Below, piece by piece: positions 42,531 through 48,782 of a DNA stretch of 64,000 bases. The stretch spans positions 124,001 to 188,000 of the forward strand of contig CAWFEI010000005.1 in NCBI GenBank assembly GCA_963814915.1. Reading direction: 5' to 3'. The notes beneath the pieces are model-generated. The model was not told where the DNA came from, searched no databases, and saw nothing but the letters and a program-made list of their open reading frames with translations. Within the stretch, counting starts at the first letter, position 1. Every line of letters starts with the position of its first letter. The DNA comes from VRUE01 sp963814915. GTDB taxonomy: Bacteria > Actinomycetota > Thermoleophilia > Solirubrobacterales > 70-9. The translations under genes were made by a program, and so were the position numbers.

Positions 42531-43728
42531 GCGTGTGCCCTGGCCTCGCTACCCAAAGGGAGGCTCCGACCGCGCCGATGATCGTCCCCGGCTCTGCTAG
42601 GCGTGCGGCCAGCCGGACTTCGTCGGTTCCGGGATCGAGGACGTAGACATCCCTGGAGCCAGCGCGCGAGTCTCTGCTGGAGAGCCAGAGGCGACTGTCA
42701 CTGACGGCATGGACCCAGATGTATTCATCGAAATTCACCACCTGTTCCACGTCGCCGGTTCGCAGGTTGACCTGAACCACACCCAGGGCATTGCCCGTCG
42801 TGTTCGCCACATACCCATTGCCGTGCGGTGTCGCCCATCCACCGCGCGCCCAGAGCGAGCCGTCGGCGAGTGCCAGGTTGTCCACGCTGAGTCGGCGTCC
42901 TTCGGTTCCTTGGATCGGTTGCGTGGGTCCGAGTTCGCCGGTCTTCGGGTCAATGCGCGCGAGCCCGAACAGTTCCGCCGCGAGCCAGACCGAGCCACCG
43001 CCTGCCGTCATTCCCTCAACCCCAAAGTGGGTCGGGATCACTCGCACCACTTCCGTCGTCTGCGGGTCGATCTGGGCTACGTATTCGCGTGCGGTCGAAA
43101 CCCAAACCGCCCCTTCGCCGACGGCTATGTTGTTGGGGAGGAACGCGAAGGCTTCGGGATAGTTCGTGCCAACGGGCTTTGGCAGCGAGAGATGCAGGGA
43201 GCCGAGCGGCTTTGCGGTCTGCGGGTCGAAGTGGGTGACGGTCCCGTCGAAGCTAGCCGTCCAGACGCCGCCCTCTCCGGCCGCCACAACGCCCAAGCCT
43301 TCGACTGGTGCGCTTGCAACGATCGCCCCGGTGCGGCTGTCGACCTTGACCAGCGCGCCCTGGGAGTGTTCGAACTCGGCGGGTGGTCCGCCGCAGTGTG
43401 TCGAGCAGGTTAGAACCCAGAGGTACTCGCCTTCGGCTACCGCCGTACCGACCACCTGACCTCCCGCACTGACCACTTCACCTGGCAGCGTGACTCGCGC
43501 GGACGCTTGAACCGTAGGTGGGCTCAACGGCCCATCGGATGGACCGCCAATGACCGCGACCGCGACGGCAGCGATTGCCACAAGTCCGAGCGCTCCGGCC
43601 GTTGCCCCAATACGACGGCGACGGCGACGCTTTCCCGCGCGAGCGACGACCACGCCGTGGTCGAGCGAATGTGGATGTACCTTCGCGAGGCTGTCGCGAA
43701 CTTCGAGTCCGATCTCGTCCCTATCCAT
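42502..43728 (-). CDS. Anti-sigma-like membrane protein with extracytoplasmic beta-propeller domain
   Basis: 408 residues. Short cytoplasmic part (about 1-35: MDRDEIGLEVRDSLAKVHPH), a basic patch KRRRRRR, one transmembrane helix (ATAGALGLVAIAAVAVAVI), then about 330 residues of repeated blades: GEYLWVLTCSTHC, GEGGVWTASFDGTVTHFDPQT, GEGAVWVSTAREYVAQIDPQT, GGSVWLAAELFGLARIDPKTG, DGSLWARGG, and SLWVARPG. It follows an ECF sigma gene with an 8-nt overlap, which is why anti-sigma/sensor is inferred. No classic zinc anti-sigma HxxxCxxC motif is seen, so the mechanism may differ. Confidence 0.75.
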   Translation of the reverse strand: MDRDEIGLEVRDSLAKVHPHSLDHGVVVARAGKRRRRRRIGATAGALGLVAIAAVAVAVIGGPSDGPLSPPTVQASARVTLPGEVVSAGGQVVGTAVAEGEYLWVLTCSTHCGGPPAEFEHSQGALVKVDSRTGAIVASAPVEGLGVVAAGEGGVWTASFDGTVTHFDPQTAKPLGSLHLSLPKPVGTNYPEAFAFLPNNIAVGEGAVWVSTAREYVAQIDPQTTEVVRVIPTHFGVEGMTAGGGSVWLAAELFGLARIDPKTGELGPTQPIQGTEGRRLSVDNLALADGSLWARGGWATPHGNGYVANTTGNALGVVQVNLRTGDVEQVVNFDEYIWVHAVSDSRLWLSSRDSRAGSRDVYVLDPGTDEVRLAARLAEPGTIIGAVGASLWVARPGHTLSRYEVPIR

Positions 43729-44239
43729 CTTCCTTCTCCTTTGATTCCTGTAGAGAGGCGCGCGCTCGGTGAAGTCGGCTTCGAACCGAAGCCGACTTGA
43801 TTTTCAGCGCGCGTCCAGCTTCCTCGCTGCTCAGTCCGAGGAATGAGACGAGCAGCAGCGCATCCCGCTCCCCTTGAGGCAGAGCGGCCAGCGCCGCTAT
43901 CAGTTGATCGCGGCTGGCCACCTGCCAGGCTGGATCGGGCCTAGGATCGGCCAGGTCCCGGGCCAGTGGCGCCCACGGTCGCCTCGACCGGCGTCGATTG
44001 ACGTTGATCGCGACGACGTAGGCGTATCCGATTGGGGAATCGAGTTGCCTGACTCGACCCCAGCGAGCGAAGACCCGCGTCATCGCCTCCTGAGAGACCT
44101 CTTCTGCGACCCCGAGATCGCGAGTGGCGGGCAGCACAGCCCGGACCAAGCGCGGATAACTGTCCGAGAAAAACTCGGCGAACGAGCCGCCGGCCTCAGG
44201 GTTGTCGGGGCGGATTTGAGTCTCCATCGTCTTGCTCAT
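43721..44239 (-). CDS. ECF RNA polymerase sigma factor (SigE-family type)
   Basis: 172 residues with sigma-2 (FSDSYPRLVRAVLPATRDLGVAEEVSQEAMTRVF split after AVLPA; -10 recognition, DxxxAEEVxQ) and sigma-4 (LPQGERDALLLVSFLGLSSEEAGRALKI, SVRSRLHRARASL) helix-turn-helix. The short linker and wording resemble the SigE/SigM-like actinobacterial group. It is co-transcribed with the propeller anti-sigma. Upstream on the minus strand, TTATAGG near the start and a distal TGCAACG might be its own promoter, suggesting autoregulation (weak evidence). Confidence 0.88.
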   Translation of the reverse strand: MSKTMETQIRPDNPEAGGSFAEFFSDSYPRLVRAVLPATRDLGVAEEVSQEAMTRVFARWGRVRQLDSPIGYAYVVAINVNRRRSRRPWAPLARDLADPRPDPAWQVASRDQLIAALAALPQGERDALLLVSFLGLSSEEAGRALKIKSASVRSRLHRARASLQESKEKEDG

Positions 44240-44325
44240 CGTTCCTATAAGCCGTTGGACCCCTCAAACGTTGCAAGGCTCCGCTAAGCCGAGAGTGGAT
44301 CGAAGATCGAAGGAACGAAACGCTC

Positions 44326-44742
44326 CTAGGAAGCTGTCGGGAGAAGTTCCAGGGCCTCGACGTGACGGGGTCGCATCGTGCCGAAGTGGCGATGGTCGAG
44401 CGTTGCCAGCTTCGGCTCTCCCAGTCGTTCGGTCATAGCCAGGACGGCACTGTCAACGAAGCCGACTTCGAGGTCCGCGTAAGTTCGCATGAGTTCAGCG
44501 GCCCGCTCGTAGTCGCTGGCGATCAAGTCCTCAACATCCAGCTGGCCGCCTCGGATGGTGTCGAGGAGCGCCGGGAACGCATCGGGTCCGAGTTCGCGCC
44601 CAAGCATGTGGTCAAGCTCGACCAGAACGGGGGCCGGGAGCACCCGGCGTTCAGGGCCTGGCTTGAGCAATGGCGAGCAGCGCTCATGGGCCGCGTCGTC
44701 GGCGACCATCGCCGCGACCATTGGGCCGGTGTCCAGAATCAG
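44326..44742 (-). CDS. vapC: PIN-domain toxin (VapC-like)
   Basis: About 138 residues. The PIN fold shows acidic residues: the first Asp in LILDTGPMVAAM, Glu in LVELDHMLG, Asp in GFVDSAVLAM and Asp in LATLDHRHFG. The product cleaves RNA, usually tRNA. The first ATG (44721) lies after the essential first strand, so the true start must be upstream; CTG at 44742 forms a CTGA overlap with the antitoxin stop. If that start is not used, the protein lacks its first active-site Asp. Upstream partner is vapB. Confidence 0.78.
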   Translation of the reverse strand: MILDTGPMVAAMVADDAAHERCSPLLKPGPERRVLPAPVLVELDHMLGRELGPDAFPALLDTIRGGQLDVEDLIASDYERAAELMRTYADLEVGFVDSAVLAMTERLGEPKLATLDHRHFGTMRPRHVEALELLPTAS

Positions 44743-44978
44743 CGGAATGGCCGGGGCTCGAACTCGTCGTTGCTCGCCCGCTCGCTGAGATCGCTGCGGC
44801 CAGCGGTGAACGCTCCAATCAACGAGAACGGAGGCTGCGGCTCCTCGCCGCGCAGCTCGTGCTCAAGGGCCTCTTGAACGATCTGGGGGACGGCCACGCC
44901 GCGCTGGTCGGCAACCCTGCGGGCGCGCTCCAGCAGCTTGGCGTCTACTTCGACGGTTCTTGTCGGCGATGCGGCCAT
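44739..44978 (-). CDS. vapB: VapB-like antitoxin (ribbon-helix-helix)
   Basis: 79 residues. The N-terminal part TVEVDAKLLERARRVADQRGV gives a strand, helix and helix consistent with a ribbon-helix-helix DNA-binding domain, followed by VPQIVQEALEHELRG. The C-terminal 35 residues are the expected toxin-binding tail (FSLIGAFTAGRSDLSERASN). It is directly upstream of the PIN toxin, in the normal antitoxin-first order. Confidence 0.78.
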   Translation of the reverse strand: MAASPTRTVEVDAKLLERARRVADQRGVAVPQIVQEALEHELRGEEPQPPFSLIGAFTAGRSDLSERASNDEFEPRPFR

Positions 44979-45132
44979 GCCGAGATTCTACCTCCGCGAT
45001 CCCCGGCGGCCCGGGGTGCAACGGCTTTCGCCGCGTATCGCGTGGGGGGCCGACGTCGGACTGGCGCATTTACTGGCGCATTGGTTCTCCAGCACAGCCC
45101 ATCGGCCATCTTTGTTGACTGGGCCAAGCCGC

Positions 45133-45153
45133 CGCATTTGGCTCTTCAAAGCC
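45133..45153. repeat. 21-nt repeat, second copy of the element beside tRNA-Met
   Basis: Matches 14476-14496 at 19 of 21 positions. It sits 3 nt before repeat copy C, at the right edge of the island. Confidence 0.5.
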
Positions 45154-45156
45154 CCA

Positions 45157-45216
45157 CAACAGAAAACGCCCCGCCGGGGAGGCGGGGCGTTTCTGGGGTT
45201 ACTACAGGGAGGAGAG
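45157..45216 (+). repeat. 60-bp direct repeat, copy C (right flank of the island)
   Basis: Same 60 bp as copy B with one difference. The hairpin is preceded by GAAAAC and followed by GTTTCT, so it resembles an intrinsic terminator. The repeat ends in GGGAGGAGAG; an ATG follows with 6-nt spacing at 45219. Its downstream flank also matches copy A. Confidence 0.9.
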
Positions 45217-45218
45217 AT

Positions 45219-45371
45219 ATGTGTATCTCTATATATGTGGATCCGTGGGAGGTAGGTGGGCCCTTATGTGCCGCGGGGCGAGTCGATGGGAGTCGACTGC
45301 CATATGAGCGGCGCCAGGCCCGACCAGAAAGTCTTGTGAGTCTTTATCGATCCTCTCTCGCGAAACCTTGA
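45219..45371 (+). CDS. Possible small ORF downstream of repeat C (50 residues)
   Basis: Begins MCISIYVDPWEVGGPL, with ATG 6 nt after GGAGG. The last part is basic (RRQARPESLVSLYRSS). No similarity to the ORF after copy B. Coding status uncertain. Confidence 0.25.
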   Translation: MCISIYVDPWEVGGPLCAAGRVDGSRLPYERRQARPESLVSLYRSSLAKP

Positions 45372-45381
45372 ATTCAGAGTA

Positions 45382-45395
45382 CGAACATACGTGCG
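45382..45395. promoter_or_regulatory. LexA-like (SOS) box upstream of tlyA-nadK
   Basis: CGAACATACGTGCG differs by one base from the palindrome CGAACnnnnGTTCG used by LexA in actinobacteria. It is 147 nt upstream of tlyA. The match is suggestive only. Confidence 0.35.
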
Positions 45396-45541
45396 ATTTG
45401 TGTGTGAGGCGAGTCACAGAGACCTGGGCCGCGTCTCGACCCCGTTGACGAAGCAATTCTTCTACCCAATTCTAAGGTGCCGATAAACATCTGGCAAGGG
45501 CTGCATATGGATTGCCTCATGGGCGGCTGTACCGTTCCTGC

Positions 45542-46336
45542 GTGGCCACGAAGGGCGCCAAGGCGCGGATAGACGCGGTTTTGGCCGAGCGGGGCCTGTT
45601 TGCGTCGCGCTCCGCGGCTGCCGGCGCCGTGCGTGCGGGCGAGGTCCGGGTCGGCGCGGACGGGCCTGTCGCGCTGCGGCCCAGCCAGCTGGTCGACCCG
45701 GACGCCGACTTCCGGGTCGAGGAAGGGCCGCGCTTCGTCTCCCGCGGCGGGATCAAGCTCGACAACGCGCTCACCGCACTGGGCATCGATGTGAAGGGGA
45801 GGGCATGCCTCGACGTCGGCGCATCGACGGGTGGCTTCACCGACTGCCTGCTGCAGCGGGGCGCCGCGCAAGTCATCGCCCTCGACGTCGCCTATGGCCA
45901 GCTCGAGCTGCGCATGCGAGAGGATCCGCGTGTGACCGCGATCGAGCGCCTCAACGCCCGTTTCCTCTCTCCCGCCGACCTGCCCTACGGGCCCGATCTG
46001 GCGACGGTCGACGTCTCCTTCATCTCGCTGAAAAAGGTGCTGCCGGCCGTTGCCGCCTGCCTGCGGCCCGGCGGGGAGGCGCTGGCGATGGTCAAGCCTC
46101 AGTTCGAGCTCAGCCGCGAGCGGGTTCGCAAGGGCGTCGTCCGCGACGCCGCCGACCGCCATGAGGCGATCCTCGCCGTCGCCGAAACCGCCGCGGAGCT
46201 GGGCCTGCCGGTGCGCGGCCTCGCATCGTCCGGCCTGCCCGGGCCCAAGGGCAATCGCGAGACCTTCGTCTGGTGTGGGGGCGACGGCGAGCCGCTCGCC
46301 GATGTCGAGGCCGCCGTGCGCGAGGTGGACCTATGA
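45542..46336 (+). CDS. tlyA: TlyA family rRNA 2'-O-methyltransferase
   Basis: 264 residues. An N-terminal S4 RNA-binding domain (RIDAVLAERGLFASRSAA, AGEVRVG) is followed by an FtsJ-like methyltransferase (RGGIKLDNALTALGID, SAM motif CLDVGASTGGFTDCLLQRG, then VDVSFISLKKVLP and VKPQFELSRE). TlyA methylates 16S/23S rRNA and governs capreomycin sensitivity in mycobacteria. The GTG at 45542 begins the S4 domain directly. ATGA overlap with nadK, as in the tlyA-nadK-recN order conserved in actinobacteria. Confidence 0.92.
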   Translation: MATKGAKARIDAVLAERGLFASRSAAAGAVRAGEVRVGADGPVALRPSQLVDPDADFRVEEGPRFVSRGGIKLDNALTALGIDVKGRACLDVGASTGGFTDCLLQRGAAQVIALDVAYGQLELRMREDPRVTAIERLNARFLSPADLPYGPDLATVDVSFISLKKVLPAVAACLRPGGEALAMVKPQFELSRERVRKGVVRDAADRHEAILAVAETAAELGLPVRGLASSGLPGPKGNRETFVWCGGDGEPLADVEAAVREVDL

Positions 46337-47187
46337 GCGAGCAGCGCCTCGCGGCGCTGATCACCCACGCCCATCCTCCGGCCACGACCGAGGCGGTCGC
46401 TGCCGCGGTCGCCGCTGCCCATTCCGCCGGGTGGCGCCTGGTCGCGACTTCCGACGAGCTCGCAAAGCACGGCGCCGCCGCGGAGGGAATCGAGCAGGTC
46501 GGGGAGCTGCCCCGCCAGGCCGATCTCTGCCTGGTCTTGGGCGGCGATGGCTCGATCCTCTACGCGCTGCGCCACTTCGCCCGCAGCGGCGTGCCCGTCT
46601 TCGGCGTCAACTTCGGCACCGTCGGCTTCCTCGCGGGAGTCGAGCGCAGCGACGCCGAGGAGGGCATGCGGCGCGCCTTCGCGGGGGAAACAGAGGCGAT
46701 CGACCTGCCCGGCCTGGAGATCGATGTCGACGGCAGGACCCGAGTGGCCCTCAACGACGTCAGCTTCATCCGCAGGCCCCACGAGCGGGTCGCCGAGCTG
46801 AGCTACAAGATCGCCGAGGAGGAGGTCGGCCACGTCCGCTGCGACGGCCTGGTCGCCGCGACGCCGGTCGGGTCGACGGGCTACAACCTCGCCAACCAGG
46901 GTCCGATCCTGGCCTGGGGCGTCAAGGGCTACGTCGTCTCCTACGTGGCGCCACACTCGCTAACCGCGCGTCCGCTCGTCGTCGCCCCCCGCGACATCCT
47001 GCACGTCGGCAACGCCGGTGGCCGCGAGGCGGTCGACGTCGCAATCGACGGCGCACCGGCCGGGATACTCGAGTCCGGCGCGGCGCTGGAGGTCAGCTTC
47101 GCCGACCGCGTCGGCAAGCTCGCCCAGTTGCCCGGGACGAGCTTCTACCAGCGCATACGCGAGAAGTTCGGCCACCTCGCCGTCTGA
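46333..47187 (+). CDS. nadK: NAD kinase
   Basis: 284 residues; ATP- or polyphosphate-dependent phosphorylation of NAD to NADP. The GGDG motif lies in LVLGGDGSILYALRHF, the NxGxxGFL motif in VNFGTVGFLAGV (Thr-Val in place of the common Asn-Leu), and the core TPVGSTGYNLANQGPIL resembles TPTGSTAYSLS, with Gly in place of Ala. The ATG at 46333 overlaps the tlyA stop. A perfect palindrome covers the stop codon region. Confidence 0.93.
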   Translation: MSEQRLAALITHAHPPATTEAVAAAVAAAHSAGWRLVATSDELAKHGAAAEGIEQVGELPRQADLCLVLGGDGSILYALRHFARSGVPVFGVNFGTVGFLAGVERSDAEEGMRRAFAGETEAIDLPGLEIDVDGRTRVALNDVSFIRRPHERVAELSYKIAEEEVGHVRCDGLVAATPVGSTGYNLANQGPILAWGVKGYVVSYVAPHSLTARPLVVAPRDILHVGNAGGREAVDVAIDGAPAGILESGAALEVSFADRVGKLAQLPGTSFYQRIREKFGHLAV

Positions 47188-47208
47188 GTCGGCCGGCCGA
47201 CTCAGACG
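47181..47208. terminator. 28-bp perfect palindrome at the end of nadK
   Basis: CGTCTGAGTCGGCC followed by GGCCGACTCAGACG, a perfect inverted repeat that includes the TGA stop. As RNA it gives a 12-bp stem with a 4-nt loop. No T-run follows (GGTTATTAGG). It could terminate the tlyA-nadK transcript before the MFS gene or bind a dimeric protein. Confidence 0.55.
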
Positions 47209-47214
47209 GGTTAT

Positions 47215-47220
47215 TAGGGT
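47215..47220 (+). promoter_or_regulatory. candidate -10 box for the MFS exporter gene
   Basis: TAGGGT ends 7 nt before the ATG at 47228, just downstream of the palindrome. Confidence 0.4.
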
Positions 47221-47227
47221 TCCGACG

Positions 47228-48745
47228 ATGGAGCGCAAATGGTGGACCCTCCTCCTCAGCTCGATCGCGACGTTCATGCTGCTGCTGGACATCACGGTCG
47301 TCAACGTCGCACTGCCCGACATCCAGCGCGATCTCGGCGCCAGCCTCTCCAGCCTGCAGTGGGTGGTCGATGCGTACTCGCTGATGCTCGCCGTCTTCCT
47401 GCTCACCGCCGGCTCGCTGGGCGATCGCCTGGGCCGCAGGCGGGTCTTCTCGCTCGGCCTCGGCCTGTTCACCTTCGCCTCCTTCCTCTGCGGGATCGCC
47501 GGCGATCCGACGCTGCTCAACCTGGCCCGCGGCTTGCAGGGGATCGGCGGGGCGGCGATGTTCGCCACCTCGCTCGCCCTGATCGGCCAGGAGTTCCACG
47601 GCCGCGACCGGGCGACCGCGTTCGGCATCTGGGGCGCCACCGTCGGCGGCGCCGTCGCGATCGGCCCGCTGGTCGGCGGACTGATCGCCGAGCACCTCGG
47701 CTGGCAGTGGATCTTCTTCGTCAACATCCCGATCGGGATCGTTGCCGTCGCCCTCACCGAGCTGCGGCTCGCCAACGTCGCCGCGCAGGATCCCCAGCGG
47801 ATCGACCTGCCTGGCCTGGCGACCTTCTCCGGCGGCCTTTTCCTGCTGATCTTCGGCCTGATCCGGGGTAACCCTGAGGGTTGGGGAAGCTCGACGATCG
47901 TCGCCTCGCTGGCCGGCTCGGCCGTGCTCATGCTCGGCTTTTTCGCGATCGAGGCGCGCAGCCGCAGCCCGATGCTCGACCTCTCCCTGTTTCGCAAACC
48001 CGCCTTCAACGGTGTCTCGGCCGTTGCCTTCGGCCTCTCCGCGGGGATGTTCGCGATGTTCCTCTACCTGACGATCTACATGCAGGGCGTGCTCGATTAC
48101 TCGCCGCTGGAGACCGGCCTGCGCTTCCTGCCGCTGACCGTGCTCTCCTTTATCGTCGCGCCGATCTCGGGCAAGCTCTCCAACTTCGTCCCGATCCGCG
48201 TCCTGATGGGGGTCGGCCTGGGGTTGGTCGGGGTCGGGCTGCTGCTGATGCACGGGCTCGCCGCCGGATCGGACATCTCGGCGCTGCTGCCTGGCTTTCT
48301 CGTCGCCGGCGTCGGTATCGGCCTCACCAATCCCAGTATCGGCCAGGCTGCGATCGCGGTCGTGCCGCCCGCCAAAGCCGGCATGGGATCGGGCATCAAC
48401 ACCACCTTCCGCCAGGTCGGGATCGCGACCGGTGTAGCCGCGCTCGGCGCCGTTTTCCAGTCGCAGGTGGCATCGAAGCTCTCGAGCCTGCTGCCGGGCG
48501 CGCCGGCCGGCCTGGCCGAAGCGATCTCCTCCGGCGGCTCGCGCGCCGCCGCGGCCGCCGCGTCCCCGGCGCAGCGCCCCGAGATCGTCCATGCCGCGAA
48601 GGTCGCCTTCGTCAGCGGCTTCAACGAGATCCTCCTGATCGGCGCGATCCTCTCCTTCGTCGGGGCGGCTCTCGGCTTCGCCTTGGTCCGCGCCGGCGAC
48701 TTCGTGCAACCGGGCGAAGCGGCACCCGAGCCCGCCGCGGCGTAG
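47228..48745 (+). CDS. MFS multidrug efflux transporter (DHA2, 14-TM)
   Basis: 505 residues, about 14 transmembrane helices. DHA2 motifs: LLLDITVVNVALPDIQRDL in TM1, the loop motif GSLGDRLGRRRVFSLGL, motif C-like GPLVGGLIAEHLGWQWIF and a late GMGSGINTTFRQVGIATGVA. These are proton-coupled exporters of drugs or metabolites. The gene lies between nadK and recN, which are adjacent in other actinobacteria, so it looks like an insertion into a conserved block. No regulator gene beside it. Confidence 0.9.
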   Translation: MERKWWTLLLSSIATFMLLLDITVVNVALPDIQRDLGASLSSLQWVVDAYSLMLAVFLLTAGSLGDRLGRRRVFSLGLGLFTFASFLCGIAGDPTLLNLARGLQGIGGAAMFATSLALIGQEFHGRDRATAFGIWGATVGGAVAIGPLVGGLIAEHLGWQWIFFVNIPIGIVAVALTELRLANVAAQDPQRIDLPGLATFSGGLFLLIFGLIRGNPEGWGSSTIVASLAGSAVLMLGFFAIEARSRSPMLDLSLFRKPAFNGVSAVAFGLSAGMFAMFLYLTIYMQGVLDYSPLETGLRFLPLTVLSFIVAPISGKLSNFVPIRVLMGVGLGLVGVGLLLMHGLAAGSDISALLPGFLVAGVGIGLTNPSIGQAAIAVVPPAKAGMGSGINTTFRQVGIATGVAALGAVFQSQVASKLSSLLPGAPAGLAEAISSGGSRAAAAAASPAQRPEIVHAAKVAFVSGFNEILLIGAILSFVGAALGFALVRAGDFVQPGEAAPEPAAA

Positions 48746-48770
48746 TCCCGGCAGCCGCCGCTCGGGCTGG

Positions 48771-48776
48771 TACACA
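48771..48776 (+). promoter_or_regulatory. candidate -10 box for recN
   Basis: TACACA ends 6 nt before the GTG at 48783. It deviates from TAnnnT in the last base. Confidence 0.3.
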
Positions 48777-48782
48777 GGGTCC

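Larger units (their letters stand above)
45217..45541. other. 325-nt gap between the island and tlyA
   Basis: Contains a possible 50-codon ORF right after the repeat, AT-richer sequence, and a LexA-like palindrome at 45382-45395. Otherwise no gene is visible. Confidence 0.5.
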
